Shown here in pieces: positions 18,913 to 27,769 of a DNA stretch of 51,155 nt (within the stretch, counting starts at the first letter, position 1; each line of letters begins with the position of its first letter). Source of the DNA: Oscillospiraceae bacterium (GTDB taxonomy: Bacteria; Bacillota; Clostridia; Oscillospirales; Acutalibacteraceae); assembly GCA_031256825.1 (NCBI GenBank), contig JAIRPV010000019.1, positions 1 through 51,155 on the forward strand. Direction: 5' to 3'. The notes under the pieces were generated by a model. That model did no database searches. It was given only the letters and a program-made list of their open reading frames with translations, and had not been told where the DNA came from. The position numbers were made by a program, and so were the translations under genes.

Positions 18913-20136
18913 TTAAAAAAGCCGCATAACAGATTGAACATCCCGGCCGCGCAGCGCCGCCAGCGCAGCGCCTTCTTCCATTTTTGGGGTGATCAGCGCC
19001 AGCTCATGGGGCTGCGCGCCCTCCCGGCTGAGTTTTTGCGCGCCGGGCAAAAGGCCGCGCAGGGCCGCAAACGTTTCGTCCGGGCTGCCGCAGCGCAGCC
19101 GGATATAAAGGCTGACCACATCCTGCGCCGCCGGGGCAACGTAATCCGCGCCGCCTGTCTCCCAGTCAAAAAAGCGCCGCCGCTGGGTGTGCTTGGCGCA
19201 GTCGATCATATCGGCCACAACGGCGCTGGCGGTTGGGAAGCGCCCCGCGCCCCGGCCATAAAAAATCACGTCTTCCACAGCGTCGCCATGGATCATAATG
19301 GCGTTATAAACATCGTTCACATTCGCCAGCAGGTTATCGAACGGCACAAGCATTGGCCCTACCACAGCGCTGACGCGGCCGTCTTCCAGCCGCCGCGCGC
19401 GGCCTATCAGCTTGATGTTGTAGCCCGCGTGCTCGGCATAGAGCACGTCTTCGGTGGCAACGCCGCGAACGCCCTCTGTTCTAACCTGCTCCGGATAGAC
19501 ATGCCGCCCGAACGCAAGGGTAGCCAAAATGCAAATTTTGCGGCACGCGTCGTGCCCATCCACATCTGCGGAGGGATCCTTTTCGGCGTAGCCGTTTTCT
19601 TGCGCCAGGCCCAGCGCGGTGTCGAAGGGCATGCCGTCGGCGAACATCTTCGTCAGGATAAAATTGGTGGTGCCGTTGAGAATCCCCGCAACTTCGCTGA
19701 TAACATTCGCGGCAAGGCACTGCGACAGCGGCCGTATGATTGGAATGCCGCCGCCGACGCTGGCCTCGAACAAAAAGTTAACATTGTGCGCCTTGGCTGT
19801 TTGCATCAGCTCCAGGCCTTTCGTGGCAACCAGCTCTTTGTTCGAAGTCACCACGCTCTTGCCGCGCTCGAGGCAGGCTTTCACAAACTCGAACGCCGGA
19901 TGCTGCCCGCCCATGGTCTCGGCCACAATGCCAATTTCAGGGTCGTCAAGAATCAAATTCACGTCGTGCACCACCAGCGGCGCAAAAGGATCGCCGGGGA
20001 ACTCCCGCAAATCCAGTATGTATTTCAGCCGCATGTTCGGCTGCATAGAGCGCGCGGCAATGCTTTCGTTATTGCGCGCCAGCAGCCGCGCCACCCCCGA
20101 GCCAACAACGCCGTAGCCCATAATTGCCAAATCCAT
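18913..20136 (-). CDS. hom: Homoserine dehydrogenase
   Basis: 407 residues from the ATG at 20136, chosen for its GGGAGG ribosome site; an upstream in-frame ATG lies before or within the promoter. It reduces aspartate semialdehyde to homoserine, using NAD(P)H. Features: Rossmann motif MGYGVVGSGVARLL at the N-terminus, the catalytic-domain stretch KELVATKG, GGGIPIIRPL, LNGTTNFILTKM and DPSADVDGHDACRK, then a C-terminal ACT-like domain (about the last 80 residues). First gene of the run that continues with lysC, so the two consecutive aspartate-pathway enzymes are coexpressed. Confidence 0.96.
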   Translation of the reverse strand: MDLAIMGYGVVGSGVARLLARNNESIAARSMQPNMRLKYILDLREFPGDPFAPLVVHDVNLILDDPEIGIVAETMGGQHPAFEFVKACLERGKSVVTSNKELVATKGLELMQTAKAHNVNFLFEASVGGGIPIIRPLSQCLAANVISEVAGILNGTTNFILTKMFADGMPFDTALGLAQENGYAEKDPSADVDGHDACRKICILATLAFGRHVYPEQVRTEGVRGVATEDVLYAEHAGYNIKLIGRARRLEDGRVSAVVGPMLVPFDNLLANVNDVYNAIMIHGDAVEDVIFYGRGAGRFPTASAVVADMIDCAKHTQRRRFFDWETGGADYVAPAAQDVVSLYIRLRCGSPDETFAALRGLLPGAQKLSREGAQPHELALITPKMEEGAALAALRGRDVQSVMRLF

Positions 20137-20170
20137 CCGTTTCAAGCCTCCCTTACAATCATACTTTTTT

Positions 20171-20199
20171 ATTATACCTGATACCGCGCGAAAAAGCAA
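20171..20199 (-). promoter_or_regulatory. Promoter of the hom-lysC operon
   Basis: Minus strand TTGCTT (20194-20199), 17-base spacer, TATAAT (20171-20176). The leader is only about 28 bases, so no riboswitch or T-box is present ahead of hom. Confidence 0.7.
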
Positions 20200-20347
20200 G
20201 CAAAAATTCTGCGGGATCTCCGTTTGGCAATCTATTTTTTTTACCCGCGGCTGTTTTTTTAAGGAAGAACTCGCGCCGCGGCGGCCAAAGTTACGCGATC
20301 GCGTCCGATTTCCAACAGCGAATTGGCATTCTTTTGAAATTTGGCTC

Positions 20348-20376
20348 TTGACATTTGGGACAAGATGTGCGATAAT
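20348..20376 (+). promoter_or_regulatory. Promoter of the secreted protein at 20446
   Basis: TTGACA (20348-20353), 17-base spacer, GATAAT (20371-20376), about 70 bases before the GTG start. Confidence 0.65.
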
Positions 20377-20445
20377 AAGAGCATATCACAACGGTTGTGC
20401 AATGAAAATGTGTTATACTACGAGAGAGAAGGGATTGATTTTTCC

Positions 20446-21321
20446 GTGAAGAAGTTTCTATCAGCGCTGCTGGCGGCTCTGCTGCTGTCCGGCGCTCTGG
20501 CAGTGGCGCCCAGCGCCTTCGATGCGGCGCAGGCCTCGGAACTGACAGGGCTGCCCGTTGAAATGTTCGAACCTGCTGCGCTGGCAATTGCCCCCCAGGC
20601 CCTCAGCGCGGAGGATCAGGCCAGCGTTGACAGCGCCGTTGAGGCGGCGAACCTGATTTTTGCCAGCTATGCCAAGCAGTTGTGCGTGCTTGCGGCGCAG
20701 TTTGAAAGCAAACTCTACGGCGGGCCAAACGTCTATCTCGACGGAAAAACGCAGGCGGATTTTGCGGCGGCGTATAACAACGCCCTAAAGCTGGACGAGC
20801 TGCCGGAATACAGGGCATACCAGGCCTTTGTGGCCGATCCGGCGGCGCTGGAGGCGGCGTTCGGCGCGGCAACCCTCGCCGCGGATCTGACGGCGCTGCT
20901 GGATGCGTTCCAGGCGGCGGCCACGAAGGCTGTCAAAGAGACCGGGATCTCTGACGCGGCCTTTGCGGATCTGGTAAAAGAATACTGCACCCCCGGCTAC
21001 GCCAAATTCTGGGCGGCCTGGCGGGAAATGCAAGCCATCTATACGCTGTACCACACGGGCTGCCAAGACGAAAAAATCACCGCGTCGGCGCAGGCCGAAG
21101 TCACCCGGCGGATCAACGCCAAATACAAGAATATCAAGCGCATCGACAAAGATTGCCGCGACGGCAACTGGGCCGATTTGGCGCTGATCATCGCGGGCGA
21201 AACAAGGGTTCTGAAAGCGGCGCTGCACAAGGCCGGTATTGCGCAGTATTCTCTCTGGGAGCGCAGCGATTTTTGGCATTGGGTGTTCCGCTACCTGTTC
21301 TTCGGCTGGATCTGGATGTAA
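20446..21321 (+). CDS. Secreted alpha-helical protein of unknown function
   Basis: 291 residues from a GTG at 20446, chosen because it opens a clean signal peptide (VKKFLSALLAALLLSGALAVA, cleavage probably near AQASE). The ribosome site GAAGGG is 13 bases away, longer than usual. The mature protein is Ala-rich and looks helical throughout, without repeats or catalytic motifs. It ends in a striking aromatic tail (FWHWVFRYLFFGWIWM) with five Phe, four Trp and one Tyr in 16 residues. Monocistronic, with its own promoter and terminator. I do not recognise it; the tail could associate with a membrane or a partner. Confidence 0.75.
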   Translation: MKKFLSALLAALLLSGALAVAPSAFDAAQASELTGLPVEMFEPAALAIAPQALSAEDQASVDSAVEAANLIFASYAKQLCVLAAQFESKLYGGPNVYLDGKTQADFAAAYNNALKLDELPEYRAYQAFVADPAALEAAFGAATLAADLTALLDAFQAAATKAVKETGISDAAFADLVKEYCTPGYAKFWAAWREMQAIYTLYHTGCQDEKITASAQAEVTRRINAKYKNIKRIDKDCRDGNWADLALIIAGETRVLKAALHKAGIAQYSLWERSDFWHWVFRYLFFGWIWM

Positions 21322-21345
21322 CATTGGAACCCAGAATAACAACCG

Positions 21346-21380
21346 CAAGGGACTGTGCGCCGCACAGCCCCTTGTTTTTT
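21346..21380 (+). terminator. Terminator of the secreted protein gene
   Basis: AAGGGACTGTGCG, CC loop, GCACAGCCCCTT, then GTTTTTTG. It faces the plus strand. Confidence 0.8.
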
Positions 21381-21388
21381 GTGTTCGG

Positions 21389-24300
21389 TTATATCCGCCA
21401 GTCGATCCCGCGCCGCACGCGCAGGGCCGAGCGGGCGTTGCGCAGCCCCATGCGGCTCATGCGGGCTTTCATTCGCTTTTTACATACGGCGTTTTGCTTC
21501 GGCGTAAAATGCACCTCGCATTCCGGCAAGCGCTCCATCTGGTCGAACAGCGCCGCCGCAGGGGCGGCTGTTGGTTCGCTGCGGGTATAGGCTTCGAGCA
21601 CAACAATGTCGCTGTCTTCCGGTAAAACCAGCGTGGCCGGGCCGCCGCCCAAAGGCAGAGCAATATCAAAGAACCAGGCCTGCGCGCCGTAAAGATCGCC
21701 GCCCTGGGCATTGTGCAGGTGCCAAAATTCCCGCACGGGATACGCGTTCTTCACATAGCCGCTGGCATGGCGGCTGGGCAGATCGCCCGCGCCGATTGCC
21801 TCGCGCGCGTCGCAGACCATGCGCGTGTGCGCCGCGCCATTGATGGTAAACACCGCTTTTTTGTCGCCCATAAAGCTCGCGGCGGCCAAATGCAGCTCGC
21901 GGCCGGCCGGCAGCGGGATGGTTTGCCCGGCGCAGCGCAGCAACGGGGCGTTATCCGGCAGCCAGAGGCCGCCCGGCAAGGGCTGCCGCTGCGCGGGCAG
22001 GGCCACGGGCGTGTTGACGATTGCCGCCGCCAAGGGCATGGGGTTCAGTGTCAGGGCAAACGTGCGGATTTCGAACGGCCGGAACGGAAGCCGCAGCGTG
22101 CCGTCGCGCAATTGCGCCGGGCCCGCCTCGCGGGGTTCTTCGGAAGCGTAAAGCTCGCGCCATGCCGCAATGCCGCCGCCCAGCGTCAGTTCCGCGTCTT
22201 CAACGGGATACCCGTTGGCTTCCTGCACGCGCACTATCCATTCGCCGTTGCCGTCTTCCGCCTGCTTGAGCGCCCGCAGCAGCAGATGGCCATCAACGCG
22301 GCCAAACGAAAGGGCCGTTGGCAGATTGTCATCGTCAGAAAGGGCCGCCGGATAAAAGGGGGCAAGGGGCTGGTTCAAGCAGGCGCCCGCCTGGGGCGCG
22401 CCAGTCTGCCAGCCGCCCGCGTGGGGATAGATCCCAAAGGCGAAACGTGTGCGGCCAAAATCGAGCACATTGGCTTCGTAATCGGAACTGACTTTGTCGT
22501 CGTGGGAACGGTTCGCGGCGCGGGGGGTATAGACCGCCGTCAGGCGCAGGGTGTTTTCGTTGGGTTTATCCCAGCCGGTTTTGCAGTCGCTGAGAATACT
22601 CACGCCGAAGCCCTGCTTTTTATCGGTGATATCCGCCCACTGCTGCGCGGGCACCTCGTAGCGGCGGGGCGTATTCACGCCGCGCATGGCCACGCCAAAG
22701 CCCAGGTCATAAGCGGCCTCTTTGTTTGCGGCCTCCAAAGGGAATTCCACCTTCAGCAGCGTGCGGGGCGATTGCCAGTCGATTTCGTTTTCCACGCGGA
22801 GAACGTCGCTGCCGGCGCTGAGCGAAATGATTTGCCGGAACACGGATCCGCGCGCCCTGCGGGTAACGGCGACCGCCACCCTGGCCGGGCCGTTTTCGAT
22901 GAGTTCCACTTCCGGTTTCGCCGGGTATTCCGACGGGGCTTTTTTCAGCTCGGGATAATAAAGCTCCCACTGGGGCCAGAAGGGGCTGCCGTCGAAATCG
23001 AAGAGCGCCAGGCGTATCGGCGCGGCAAGCACTTCGCGGCCCGCGTCTTTGCTATAAATCGACGCAATATCTCCGTTTTCATCAATCAGCGCGCGCAAGT
23101 GGTTGTTCTCCAAAAATTCTTTTGCGCCGCGCAGCCCGGTATCCAGCCCGCAGGGAATGGAACTTACCTGAAGATCAAACAGGGCAACGCCCAGGGGCGG
23201 CACAGGGGCCTGGAAAATCAAAGTTTCCTTATCGGGCTGCAACTGGCACGGCAGTTCGCGGCCTTCGCCGCTGAGCACGCGCACATGGCTGCCAACGAGT
23301 TTGCGCGGCAGTTTTATGGCAACAGCTTCGCTTCTTGCCCATTGCGTAGGGTTGCAAACGGCAACGCACTGCCCGGCGGCAAAGCCCGTGTGCATGGCCC
23401 CGGCCACAGCCGAAACGCCGCTGGCATACAACCGCGCAAATTCCTGCTGGCTGACCATCAGGTCGTTCCAGTTGCGCTGGTAGCTCACTTCGTTCGACGT
23501 GCCCGTCATGTCATCGTGGAACTGATGCGCGATCACGCGCTTCCACGCGGCATTGAGCGCCTGCAGCGGATAATCGGCGCGGCCCAGCAGGGCGGCGTAA
23601 ACAGCCGCGTGCTCGGCGGCCTGGGCCAGCTGCTCCGCCTTGCGGTTCCAGCGCTTGCTCCAAATGCGGCTTGTGTAGCAGCCGGTGCCGTGATCGGTGA
23701 GCAGCCACTCCCCTTTATGGACAGGGAAACGCGCCCGCTCGGATTCCGGCAGCGCGTAAACGTCGCGGAAGATATCGTCGGCCGCTGCGCTGCGCACTTG
23801 CACGGTTTGGCTGCTGTTTTTGGCGGCGTCGCGCGATACGGTTGCAACGGAAATCTCTTTTGGCGCGCCGCCTTTGTCGCCCACGCCATGCAGAATCAGC
23901 GCCGCGGGGAAAAGATTGCGCCGCTTCAGGTAGCCCAGGGCGCGCCGCATAAAGTAGTTCTTGCGCAAGCTGCGCAGGAAAAAACCGACGTATGTATGCC
24001 CATCGGGGCAGGCAAAAATTTCGCCGCCGTCGGGGCCTTGCCAACGCCCCAGCGCAAAGGGCACATCCTCCGCCGAACCCCAGGTTAGCTTTTGTGTGGT
24101 AAACCCCTTCAGGTTCGCGTGGGCGGCAATGCCCGGCAGCGCCCAGCCAAAACCGAAGCAATCGGGCAGATAAATATCAACGCTGCGCTTGCCGAATGTT
24201 TCGGCAAAATAGCGGTTGCCCAGCAGAATATTGCGAAACAGCGCCTCGGGCGAGGGAATATTTACGTCGCCGTTTTCGTAGGAACTGCCCGCCACACGCC

Positions 24301-24538
24301 AGCGCCCCTGGGCAACATATTGCTTCAGCCGCTCGAACAGCTCCGGATAATACTCCTCCATCAGCTCATACCGATACGCGCCCTCAAAAGAGAATGTGTA
24401 ATCGGGATATTTTTCGAACAGCGCAAAGTTTTTGGTCAGCGTTGCCGGGATGAATTCTTCAATGGTCTGTTCGAGCGTCCAGCGCCAGGATGTGTCGAGG
24501 TGCGCGGTTGCTACGGTGTAAATAGTAGGTTTGCTCAT
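21389..24538 (-). CDS. Glycoside hydrolase family 38 alpha-mannosidase
   Basis: 1049 residues, ATG behind AAAGGCGG. The GH38 catalytic core is clear: AHLDTSWRW at residues 12-20 (zinc-binding His13 and Asp15), SSYENGDVNIPSPEAL, DIYLPDCFGFGWALPG with the nucleophile Asp, and HQFHDDMTGTSNEVSY, the family's His-Asp-Asp zinc/acid region. A middle helical domain and long beta-rich C-terminal domains follow, as in bacterial class II mannosidases. No signal peptide, so it acts in the cytoplasm on imported mannosides or N-glycan fragments. The last roughly 15 residues are Arg-rich. It is 36 bases after an iron alcohol dehydrogenase gene and shares its promoter. Confidence 0.92.
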   Translation of the reverse strand: MSKPTIYTVATAHLDTSWRWTLEQTIEEFIPATLTKNFALFEKYPDYTFSFEGAYRYELMEEYYPELFERLKQYVAQGRWRVAGSSYENGDVNIPSPEALFRNILLGNRYFAETFGKRSVDIYLPDCFGFGWALPGIAAHANLKGFTTQKLTWGSAEDVPFALGRWQGPDGGEIFACPDGHTYVGFFLRSLRKNYFMRRALGYLKRRNLFPAALILHGVGDKGGAPKEISVATVSRDAAKNSSQTVQVRSAAADDIFRDVYALPESERARFPVHKGEWLLTDHGTGCYTSRIWSKRWNRKAEQLAQAAEHAAVYAALLGRADYPLQALNAAWKRVIAHQFHDDMTGTSNEVSYQRNWNDLMVSQQEFARLYASGVSAVAGAMHTGFAAGQCVAVCNPTQWARSEAVAIKLPRKLVGSHVRVLSGEGRELPCQLQPDKETLIFQAPVPPLGVALFDLQVSSIPCGLDTGLRGAKEFLENNHLRALIDENGDIASIYSKDAGREVLAAPIRLALFDFDGSPFWPQWELYYPELKKAPSEYPAKPEVELIENGPARVAVAVTRRARGSVFRQIISLSAGSDVLRVENEIDWQSPRTLLKVEFPLEAANKEAAYDLGFGVAMRGVNTPRRYEVPAQQWADITDKKQGFGVSILSDCKTGWDKPNENTLRLTAVYTPRAANRSHDDKVSSDYEANVLDFGRTRFAFGIYPHAGGWQTGAPQAGACLNQPLAPFYPAALSDDDNLPTALSFGRVDGHLLLRALKQAEDGNGEWIVRVQEANGYPVEDAELTLGGGIAAWRELYASEEPREAGPAQLRDGTLRLPFRPFEIRTFALTLNPMPLAAAIVNTPVALPAQRQPLPGGLWLPDNAPLLRCAGQTIPLPAGRELHLAAASFMGDKKAVFTINGAAHTRMVCDAREAIGAGDLPSRHASGYVKNAYPVREFWHLHNAQGGDLYGAQAWFFDIALPLGGGPATLVLPEDSDIVVLEAYTRSEPTAAPAAALFDQMERLPECEVHFTPKQNAVCKKRMKARMSRMGLRNARSALRVRRGIDWRI

Positions 24539-24574
24539 GTCTGCGCCGCCTTTCTATAGAGAAAACGGGATCGC

Positions 24575-25774
24575 TCAGCCCATCAGGTTGCGGATCAGCG
24601 CTTCGCATTCCGGCTGCGTCATGATCTTCGGCACCGGATACAATGGATTGGATTCTTTCAGGGCGCGCTGCGCAAGCAGCGGAATATCCGCCTCCTGAAT
24701 GCAGTCAAAATGATCGGGAATGTTCATGCTGGCGTTCATATCGCGGATGGCCTGAATGAACGCCTTTGCCTTTTCTTCCGTCGTATTGCCCGCGACGCCA
24801 GCCGCGTCGGCCAGATCGGCCAGCCGCGCGTAGGCGCTTTCGCCATAGTATTCGAGCACGCGTGGCAGGATGATGGCGTTGGCCAACCCGTGGGGGACGT
24901 TATAATACCCGCCCAGGTTGTGCGCAATCCCGTGGACATATCCGATGTAGGCGCGGGTGAAGGCAACGCCGGCGTAGTAGGAAGCCAGCAGCATATTCTC
25001 GCGGGCTTCCATATCGGCTCCGTTGTCGTAGGCTTTTTTCAGCCACCGGAAAATCAGCGTCGTGGCTTCTAGGGCGCGTTTTGCAGTATATTTTGTGTTG
25101 CTCTGGCCAATATAGGCTTCCACCGCGTGGGTGAGGGCGTCCATGCCCGTGGTGGATGTAATGGGCTGCGGCAAGCCAACCGTCAGCGCCGGATCGAGCA
25201 CGGCATATTTGGGCCGCAGCTTCGGATCGTTGCAGGGGCATTTTTCGTGGGTTTCGGGGTTTGTCACAACGGCGGCAACCGTGGCTTCGGAACCGGTGCC
25301 CGCCGTTGTTGGAACAGCAAACAGCGGGGGCAGTTTTTTGCTCACATGCAGCAGGCCGCTCATTTGCATCATCGATTTTTTGGGGTTCGTCACGCGCGCG
25401 CCGCAGCCTTTGGCGCAGTCCATGGGCGAACCGCCGCCAAAGGCGATGATCGCTTCGCAGTCAGCCTCCAGATAAAGCTGGCGGGCGTCTTCAACGTTTT
25501 GGATGGTGGGGTTGACGCAGGTCTGATCATACACAGCGCAAAAGATCCCCGCCGCCTCAAGGGCCTCGATCAGCGGCTTGGGCAGACCGATTTTCATCAG
25601 CCCCGGGTCTGTGACAAGCAAAACGCGTTGGATCCCCTTGGACTGAATCAGTGCAGGCAAATCTTTTACGCTGCCGGGGCCTTGGATCAATTCAGGCTCC
25701 GTCCAGTCAAACACAAGCGCTGTCAGTTTCATGGCTTTTTGGAATGCACGGCAATAGAGTTCGTTGGCGGTCAT
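24575..25774 (-). CDS. Iron-containing alcohol dehydrogenase
   Basis: 399 residues from the ATG at 25774, which has GAAGGAG nine bases upstream; a longer frame to 25822 lacks this. NAD-binding GGGSPMDCAKG and the PTTAGTGSEAT loop are present, and the metal site is complete: Asp and His in GMDALTHAVEAY, and two His in HGIAHNLGGYYNVPHG. Members reduce aldehydes or oxidise primary alcohols, lactaldehyde or 1,3-propanediol; the substrate cannot be read from sequence. Pairing in one operon with a GH38 mannosidase hints at a sugar-derived carbonyl, but this is inference. Confidence 0.93.
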   Translation of the reverse strand: MTANELYCRAFQKAMKLTALVFDWTEPELIQGPGSVKDLPALIQSKGIQRVLLVTDPGLMKIGLPKPLIEALEAAGIFCAVYDQTCVNPTIQNVEDARQLYLEADCEAIIAFGGGSPMDCAKGCGARVTNPKKSMMQMSGLLHVSKKLPPLFAVPTTAGTGSEATVAAVVTNPETHEKCPCNDPKLRPKYAVLDPALTVGLPQPITSTTGMDALTHAVEAYIGQSNTKYTAKRALEATTLIFRWLKKAYDNGADMEARENMLLASYYAGVAFTRAYIGYVHGIAHNLGGYYNVPHGLANAIILPRVLEYYGESAYARLADLADAAGVAGNTTEEKAKAFIQAIRDMNASMNIPDHFDCIQEADIPLLAQRALKESNPLYPVPKIMTQPECEALIRNLMG

Positions 25775-25839
25775 GGCAATCGCTCCTTCTGTTGTGATTT
25801 CACATAAAATTGTTTTAGACATATGCGCCTAATATATTT

Positions 25840-25868
25840 ATTATAGCACAAGATTTTTGGGAATGCAA
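25840..25868 (-). promoter_or_regulatory. Promoter of the adh-mannosidase operon
   Basis: Minus strand TTGCAT (25863-25868), 17-base spacer, TATAAT (25840-25845). Confidence 0.7.
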
Positions 25869-25942
25869 GCAAAAACTCACATTTCTCCGTTTCCTGTTAT
25901 GTCCAGCGACCCTGATAGGGCGCTTCTGGTTACAAATTTCGC

Positions 25943-25971
25943 TTGACAAACCCCGCTTTTCCTGCTATAAT
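25943..25971 (+). promoter_or_regulatory. Promoter of the DUF2798 gene
   Basis: Perfect TTGACA (25943-25948), 17-base spacer, perfect TATAAT (25966-25971). Transcription should start near 25978, directly before the attenuator-like leader. Confidence 0.8.
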
Positions 25972-25982
25972 AAATATATTAC

Positions 25983-26033
25983 AACAGCGCGTAGAATGGT
26001 GCAGCGCACTCGATCGGGTGCGCTGTTATTTTT
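25983..26033 (+). promoter_or_regulatory. Attenuator-like leader with alternative hairpins
   Basis: A terminator-shaped hairpin, CAGCGCAC (26002-26009) with GTGCGCTG (26018-26025), is followed by TTATTTTT. Upstream, AACAGCGC (25983-25990) is a perfect complement of GCGCTGTT (26020-26027), the downstream arm, so a competing stem could prevent the terminator. This is the layout of an attenuator within a leader of only about 80 bases, ahead of the gene at 26061. No signal or ligand can be read from it. Confidence 0.5.
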
Positions 26034-26060
26034 GCGCAAAAAAAGATTAGGAGCGTGCTT

Positions 26061-26555
26061 ATGGAATTCCACAACAAACTGCCGCGCGGAAAGCGCGAAT
26101 TTGCCCTGTTTATCGCGATCGTCTCGATTCTCTCGGTCAACATCATAGCGCCGCTGATCACTTGCTTCGAATTTGGCTTTCGCCTTGCTGTTTGGGCCGG
26201 CGCGCTGAAAATGATTCCGTTTATCTGGTTGAGCGTGGTGGCGCTGGTATTGCTGACTTACAAGCCTGCGGAATGGCTGACGCGCAAAGCGGTGCGCGAA
26301 GGCGACAGCTTCCGCGCGGTGGTTACGATTAATATTCTGTGCACGGTGCTGTTGATGTCTATATTCCTGACGGTCATCGGCACCTGGATCGGCAGCCGGA
26401 GCCTGACATGGGATCCCATCACCGGGTTCTTTTATAAGTGGCCGCGCAACTTTGCAATTTCGCTGGGCGTGGAACTGCTTGTTGCGCAGCCCTTGGCGCG
26501 GTTGGCCATGCAGGCGCTGCACCGGCGCAGGGACGCCCGGAAAACTAGCGCTTGA
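26061..26555 (+). CDS. DUF2798-like four-helix membrane protein
   Basis: 164 residues. The ATG at 26061 lies seven bases after TTAGGAG; a GTG two codons earlier would be too close. The start HNKLPRGKREFALFIAIVSILSVNIIAP and a second half beginning RAVVTINILCTVLLMSIFLTVIG form two similar halves, each with two hydrophobic helices, as in DUF2798 proteins. No enzymatic motif. Function unknown in the family. The gene follows a strong promoter and an attenuator-like leader, so its expression is probably conditional. Confidence 0.75.
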   Translation: MEFHNKLPRGKREFALFIAIVSILSVNIIAPLITCFEFGFRLAVWAGALKMIPFIWLSVVALVLLTYKPAEWLTRKAVREGDSFRAVVTINILCTVLLMSIFLTVIGTWIGSRSLTWDPITGFFYKWPRNFAISLGVELLVAQPLARLAMQALHRRRDARKTSA

Positions 26556-26580
26556 CTTGCGGCGGCCAATGTGGTATGAT
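26552..26580 (+). promoter_or_regulatory. Promoter of ychF
   Basis: TTGACT (26552-26557), 17-base spacer, TATGAT (26575-26580), overlapping the stop codon of the preceding gene. Confidence 0.65.
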
Positions 26581-26610
26581 GGGTAAAACAAAAGCGCAAG
26601 GGGGATTTTG

Positions 26611-27711
26611 ATGAAACTGGGAATCGTTGGCTTGCCCAATGTGGGCAAGAGCACGCTGTTCAATGTGCTGACCAATGCCGGGGCGCAGAGCGCCAACTAT
26701 GCCTTTTGCACCATCGAACCCAATGTTGGTATGGCCGCCGTGCCAGATGCGCGGCTGGACGCACTGGCGGAGCTTTATCATCCGCACAAAGTTACGCCTG
26801 CTGTGATTGAGTTTGTCGATATCGCGGGGCTGGTGCGCGGCGCAAGCAAGGGCGAGGGGCTGGGCAACAAATTTCTGTCGCACATCCGCGAGGTGGATGC
26901 GGTCATTCACGTGGTGCGCTGTTTCGAAGACGATGATATCGTTCACGTAGAGGGCGGCGTGAACCCCGCGCGGGACATTGAGACCATTGAGCTGGAGTTG
27001 ATTTTTTCCGACATGGAACTGCTCGAGCGGCGCATGGAGCGCGGGGCGAGGGCGGTGAAGGTTGGCGGCAAAGCGGCGGCGGCCGAGCTGGAGTTTTGTC
27101 GTCGGCTGCACACGCATCTGGAAAGCGGCAGCGCCGCGCGCACTTTCCCCTGCGCGCCGGACGAAACAGCGCTGATGGCCGAAATCGCGCTGCTGACAGC
27201 CAAACCCGTCATTTATGTTTGTAATTTCAGCGAAGCGGATTTTACGAGCGGCGATATTTTGGAGCATCCCAATTACCGGGTCGTCGCGGAAATTGCCGCG
27301 CGCGAAAACGCGCAGGTGTTGCCCATTTGCGCGGAATTGGAAGCTCAGGTGGCTGAACTGCCTGCCGACGAGCGCGGCATGTTCCTGGCGGAACTGGGCG
27401 TAGAAAGCGGCGGGCTTGATCTGCTTGTCCGGCATAGCTACGCCCTGCTGGGGCTTATCTCTTACCTCACGGCGGGCACGCCGGAAGTGCGCGCCTGGAC
27501 CATTACCCGGGGCACGAAGGCTCCGCAGGCCGCCGGAAAAATCCACAGCGACTTCGAGCGGGGGTTCATACGCGCCGAGGTGATCTCCTACGAGGAACTG
27601 ATGGCCTGCGGGAGCCTTGCCGCCGCGAAAGAGAAAGGCCTTGTGCGCAGCGAAGGCAAAGAATATGTGATGCAGGACGGGGATGTGGTGTTGTTCCGGT
27701 TTCATGTTTAG
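26611..27711 (+). CDS. ychF: Ribosome-binding ATPase YchF
   Basis: 366 residues, ATG behind AAGGGGG. It belongs to the Obg-related TRAFAC family but prefers ATP. Visible: [12 protein letters not shown] (P-loop, residues 6-17), the [15 protein letters not shown] switch I region, [20 protein letters not shown] (switch II), a coiled-coil insert about residues 130-190, and a C-terminal TGS domain ending in [14 protein letters not shown]. YchF binds 70S ribosomes and acts in translation and stress responses. Length and order are standard. Confidence 0.96.
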   Translation: MKLGIVGLPNVGKSTLFNVLTNAGAQSANYAFCTIEPNVGMAAVPDARLDALAELYHPHKVTPAVIEFVDIAGLVRGASKGEGLGNKFLSHIREVDAVIHVVRCFEDDDIVHVEGGVNPARDIETIELELIFSDMELLERRMERGARAVKVGGKAAAAELEFCRRLHTHLESGSAARTFPCAPDETALMAEIALLTAKPVIYVCNFSEADFTSGDILEHPNYRVVAEIAARENAQVLPICAELEAQVAELPADERGMFLAELGVESGGLDLLVRHSYALLGLISYLTAGTPEVRAWTITRGTKAPQAAGKIHSDFERGFIRAEVISYEELMACGSLAAAKEKGLVRSEGKEYVMQDGDVVLFRFHV

Positions 27712-27769
27712 ACCGCATTTCGGCAGTTGTTTTGATTGCTGCGGACGGATACGATGGGAGGGAGCGCGC

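Noticed and set aside
17637-18929. A 430-codon plus-strand frame
   Set aside because: Antisense to lysC; high His/Arg/Gln content and no ribosome site.
21713-24088. A 791-codon plus-strand frame
   Set aside because: Antisense to the GH38 mannosidase, which has complete catalytic motifs; the shadow has shadow-like composition and no start site.
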